DNA from: an uncultured Kouleothrix sp. | GTDB taxonomy: Bacteria > Chloroflexota > Chloroflexia > Chloroflexales > Roseiflexaceae | Length of the DNA stretch: 7,286 bases | Reading direction: 5' to 3' | Assembly (NCBI GenBank): GCA_937858455.1 | Contig: CALLYN010000536.1 | Coordinates: 1-7,286 of the forward strand | In this document: positions 5,819 to 7,286 of the stretch, piece by piece | How positions within the stretch are numbered: the first letter of the stretch is position 1 | Layout: the number at the start of each line of letters is the position of its first letter | Made by a program: the position numbers and the translations under genes | The notes under the pieces: model-generated | Databases searched by the model: none | What the model saw: only the letters and a program-made list of their open reading frames with translations | Told to the model about the DNA's origin: nothing

Positions 5819-6390
5819 GCACCGAAGCACATCTGGCAGCAATACTATGGCAGCATTGTGCCGCCAAACACTGCTGTTGCGTTCGCACCGTGCTGCCGAC
5901 GGGCGCGGATATCTGGCGGATCGCCACGGCGCTGCGCGCGCCGCCCGAAAGCTTTTTGCGCCTGGTACCCGCGCCTTCCAGCCACGGGTTCGCGCTTGAT
6001 CACGCTCAACCGCTGGTTTACCCTGCGCTGGCTCGGCGCGCGTTGAGCAGCCGGTCTGCGCAGTGCGTGTTTCTGCTGCAATTTGGCGATCAAGCCTCGC
6101 GCTGCGGGATCCATAGCCTGCGCCCGCTGCCGTGCCAATCGTTTCCGGCAGTGGGCGTTGCCGGTCAGATCGAGGTCGATGCGGCACCCGGCTGCACGTG
6201 CCGCTCGTGGAGTGTGGCCGAGATCGATCGCGAGGCAGTGTCGGCGTTATTGCAACAGGAAGCTGGGGAGCGCGAGCGGTATCACGAGGTGATGCGCGCT
6301 TGGAATACTGCCGTTGCGCTTACGAAACGGCGCTATACCTTCAGCAATGTCTGCCAATACCTGCTGGAAGTGTACGAGGCGGCGAGATAA
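5815..6390 (+). CDS. YkgJ-like cysteine-cluster protein (first of two tandem paralogues)
   Basis: A 191-residue protein if it starts at TTG 5815, preceded by AGAAGG (5805-5810). An earlier in-frame GTG at 5728 would add 29 residues that look non-coding (APRPPSPPARGG) and have no counterpart in the paralogue. The YkgJ-like family (putative Fe- or Zn-binding CxxCxxCC proteins) is suggested by the N-terminal cysteines, by TGADIWRI, and by CGIHSLRPLPCQSFP (97-111). Cysteines 84, 97, 107 and 127 sit at exactly the same positions in the downstream paralogue, which supports the TTG start. The N-terminal cluster is irregular: Cys15, then Cys20-21-22, instead of the CxxCxxxCC of the paralogue, so one ligand may be lost or shifted. 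The C-terminus (EVMRAWNTAVAL) is also shared. Cytosolic; metal binding is predicted only. Such proteins often sit beside oxygenases or radical enzymes, but the role here is unknown. Confidence 0.65.
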   Translation: MSTEAHLAAILWQHCAAKHCCCVRTVLPTGADIWRIATALRAPPESFLRLVPAPSSHGFALDHAQPLVYPALARRALSSRSAQCVFLLQFGDQASRCGIHSLRPLPCQSFPAVGVAGQIEVDAAPGCTCRSWSVAEIDREAVSALLQQEAGERERYHEVMRAWNTAVALTKRRYTFSNVCQYLLEVYEAAR

Positions 6391-6401
6391 CGCGAGTCTT
6401 T

Positions 6402-6407
6402 GGTGAG
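6402..6407 (+). promoter_or_regulatory. Ribosome-binding site for the second cysteine-cluster gene
   Basis: GGTGAG lies 8 nt before the ATG at 6416, in the 25-bp gap after the first paralogue's stop. This supports translation from 6416 and an operon arrangement with the preceding gene. Confidence 0.55.
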
Positions 6408-6415
6408 AATGATCC

Positions 6416-7093
6416 ATGAGCAGCGAATCGTCAAACGTCGGATCGTGTTTAGGATGTAGCGGGTATTGCTGCACCGTGTATACAGTGCCCGTGATCGGCT
6501 ACGATGTGTGGCGGATTGTGCAAGGCCAACGGCTCGCGCCAATGTTGTTTCTGCGGTACGAGCCCGAACATACGCCAACCGATATTGGCTTTCTGCTGCA
6601 AACCCCTGGCCCAACCTATGGGCTGGCCCTCAGCCACGCCCCGGCACGGCCCAATACCCACCCGTGCGTATTTCTGGTACATCTTCGAGGCGGCGTTTAC
6701 CGCTGCGGAATTTACGCCGATCGGCCGCTGGCCTGCCAAACGTACCCGATGCGCTTGAATGACGATCATCTTTTCGTGCGGGGCGATGCGCTATGCCCGC
6801 CGGGCTCGTGGGCCAACTTGGAGCGCGGGCAGGCTGCCTGGCGCGAGCGTTTGCTGCATCGGCAGGCCGAGTGGCGGCGATACGGCGAGGTGGTGAAAGC
6901 CTGGAACACGATGGTGAGCGCAAGCAATTCACAAGAAGGCTTTCGCCCTGATGAGTATCTGGCATACCTTGTGAATGCGTACGATCTTATCAGCAGTGTG
7001 CCCGCGGCCGAGGTAGCTGCGCGGCTGGCGAGCCTGGCCCGGGGCTATGCACAGCCTATAGCCGAGCCCAGAGCAATTGATCATGCGGGGTGA
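6416..7093 (+). CDS. YkgJ-like cysteine-cluster protein (second of two tandem paralogues)
   Basis: A 225-residue protein starting 25 bp after the first paralogue. The N-terminal cluster SCLGCSGYCC places Cys11, Cys14, Cys18 and Cys19 in the CxxCxxxCC pattern typical of YkgJ-like putative iron- or zinc-binding proteins. It is followed by VPVIGYDVWRI, and a second group at Cys84, Cys97, Cys107 (CGIYADRPLACQTYP) and Cys127. This gives up to eight ligands, enough for a cluster plus a structural metal. The region EVVKAWNTMVSA matches EVMRAWNTAVAL of the first paralogue. It has an extra C-terminal extension (about 195-225, Ala-rich) the first copy lacks. No signal peptide. The gene is probably in the same transcription unit as the kinase-oxygenase fusion. 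In related families such proteins are suspected of supplying or holding Fe, which would suit nearby Fe(II) oxygenases, but that link is inference. Confidence 0.75.
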   Translation: MSSESSNVGSCLGCSGYCCTVYTVPVIGYDVWRIVQGQRLAPMLFLRYEPEHTPTDIGFLLQTPGPTYGLALSHAPARPNTHPCVFLVHLRGGVYRCGIYADRPLACQTYPMRLNDDHLFVRGDALCPPGSWANLERGQAAWRERLLHRQAEWRRYGEVVKAWNTMVSASNSQEGFRPDEYLAYLVNAYDLISSVPAAEVAARLASLARGYAQPIAEPRAIDHAG

Positions 7094-7153
7094 CGCCAAC
7101 AGCGCTTCAGAACCGCCGAGCGCTCTCGGCGCACTCGCTTGTTCACCTATAGA

Positions 7154-7237
7154 TTGTGTTGCACTGCGTGGCGAAGCCACGCAGTGCAACACAAAAAAGA
7201 AATTCGGGGGCGGCGTCGCCGCCCCCATCCCCCACCA
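7154..7237 (-). repeat. Composite two-hairpin repeat element, minus orientation
   Basis: Read on the - strand this begins TGGTGGGGG (7237-7229), then a GC hairpin of 9 bp (7206-7214 with 7218-7226), a GAATTTCTTTTTT spacer and a second hairpin of 19 perfect bp with a GAA loop (7154-7172 with 7176-7194). The first half and the spacer match the element at 2773-2859 almost base for base, while the second hairpin differs. It lies 60 bp past the last stop codon. On the - strand the GC hairpin plus T-rich spacer would form an intrinsic terminator for a convergent gene beyond the window; for the + strand gene it lacks a U run. Confidence 0.75.
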
Positions 7238-7261
7238 AAGCCTAAGAAGCTGTTTGAAAGG

Positions 7262-7286
7262 GTGGTTTGGAGGGACTTCGTCCCTC
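7262..7286 (+). repeat. Start of a further hairpin element, cut by the window end
   Basis: GTGGTTTGGAGGGAC leads into a 7-bp stem (7270-7276 with 7280-7286) with a TTC loop ending at the last base. The GGTGGTT opening and CTTCG turn recall the conserved half of the other copies, and AAGCTGTTTGAAAGG just before it may be part of it. It cannot be judged further without flanking sequence. Confidence 0.4.

Overview
The window is GC-rich DNA, probably from a Chloroflexota bacterium (Chloroflexia-like). This placement is an inference. It rests on the style of a long Thr/Pro-rich low-complexity tail, the codon bias and the many GC-rich hairpin repeats between genes. No marker gene is present to fix the taxonomy.

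Layout. Positions 1-545 hold no convincing gene. They contain a perfect 20-bp hairpin, a G-quadruplex-type G tract, a palindrome, degenerate hairpin repeats and a good sigma70-type promoter at 458-486. This promoter leads into a two-gene + strand operon: a small 2-oxoglutarate/Fe(II) oxygenase (546-1124) and, 7 bp later, an O-fucosyltransferase-like glycosyltransferase with a C-terminal carbohydrate-binding-like beta-sandwich (1132-2745). Positions 2746-3053 hold two more hairpin elements. On the - strand, 3054-3905 encodes a PqqD-domain protein with an internal twin-arginine/hydrophobic export segment and a mucin-like Thr/Pro tail of about 140 residues, built from 14- and 16-residue repeats. 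A 226-bp divergent region separates it from a + strand gene (4132-5712) that fuses an HPr-kinase-like P-loop domain to a prolyl-4-hydroxylase-type 2OG-Fe(II) oxygenase domain. Two tandem, diverged, cysteine-rich YkgJ-like (putative Fe/Zn-binding) genes follow (5815-6390 and 6416-7093). The window ends in an inverted copy of the hairpin element (7154-7237) and the start of another.

How the genes may work together. A PqqD-type protein beside an HPr-kinase-like gene recalls the 'HPr-rel-A' pairs and lasso-peptide-type RiPP clusters, where PqqD domains present peptides to modifying enzymes. Here there is no separate precursor peptide. The PqqD domain is fused to its own exportable Thr/Pro tail, and around it lie two 2OG oxygenases (potential prolyl hydroxylases), an O-fucosyltransferase-like enzyme (potential Thr/Ser glycosylation), a kinase-like domain (potential Ser/Thr phosphorylation) and two cysteine-cluster proteins. 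The working hypothesis is a surface-protein modification system in which the Thr/Pro tail is the substrate, analogous to hydroxyproline/Thr glycosylation of mucins or extensins. That functional link is inference. The domain assignments come from motifs read by eye.
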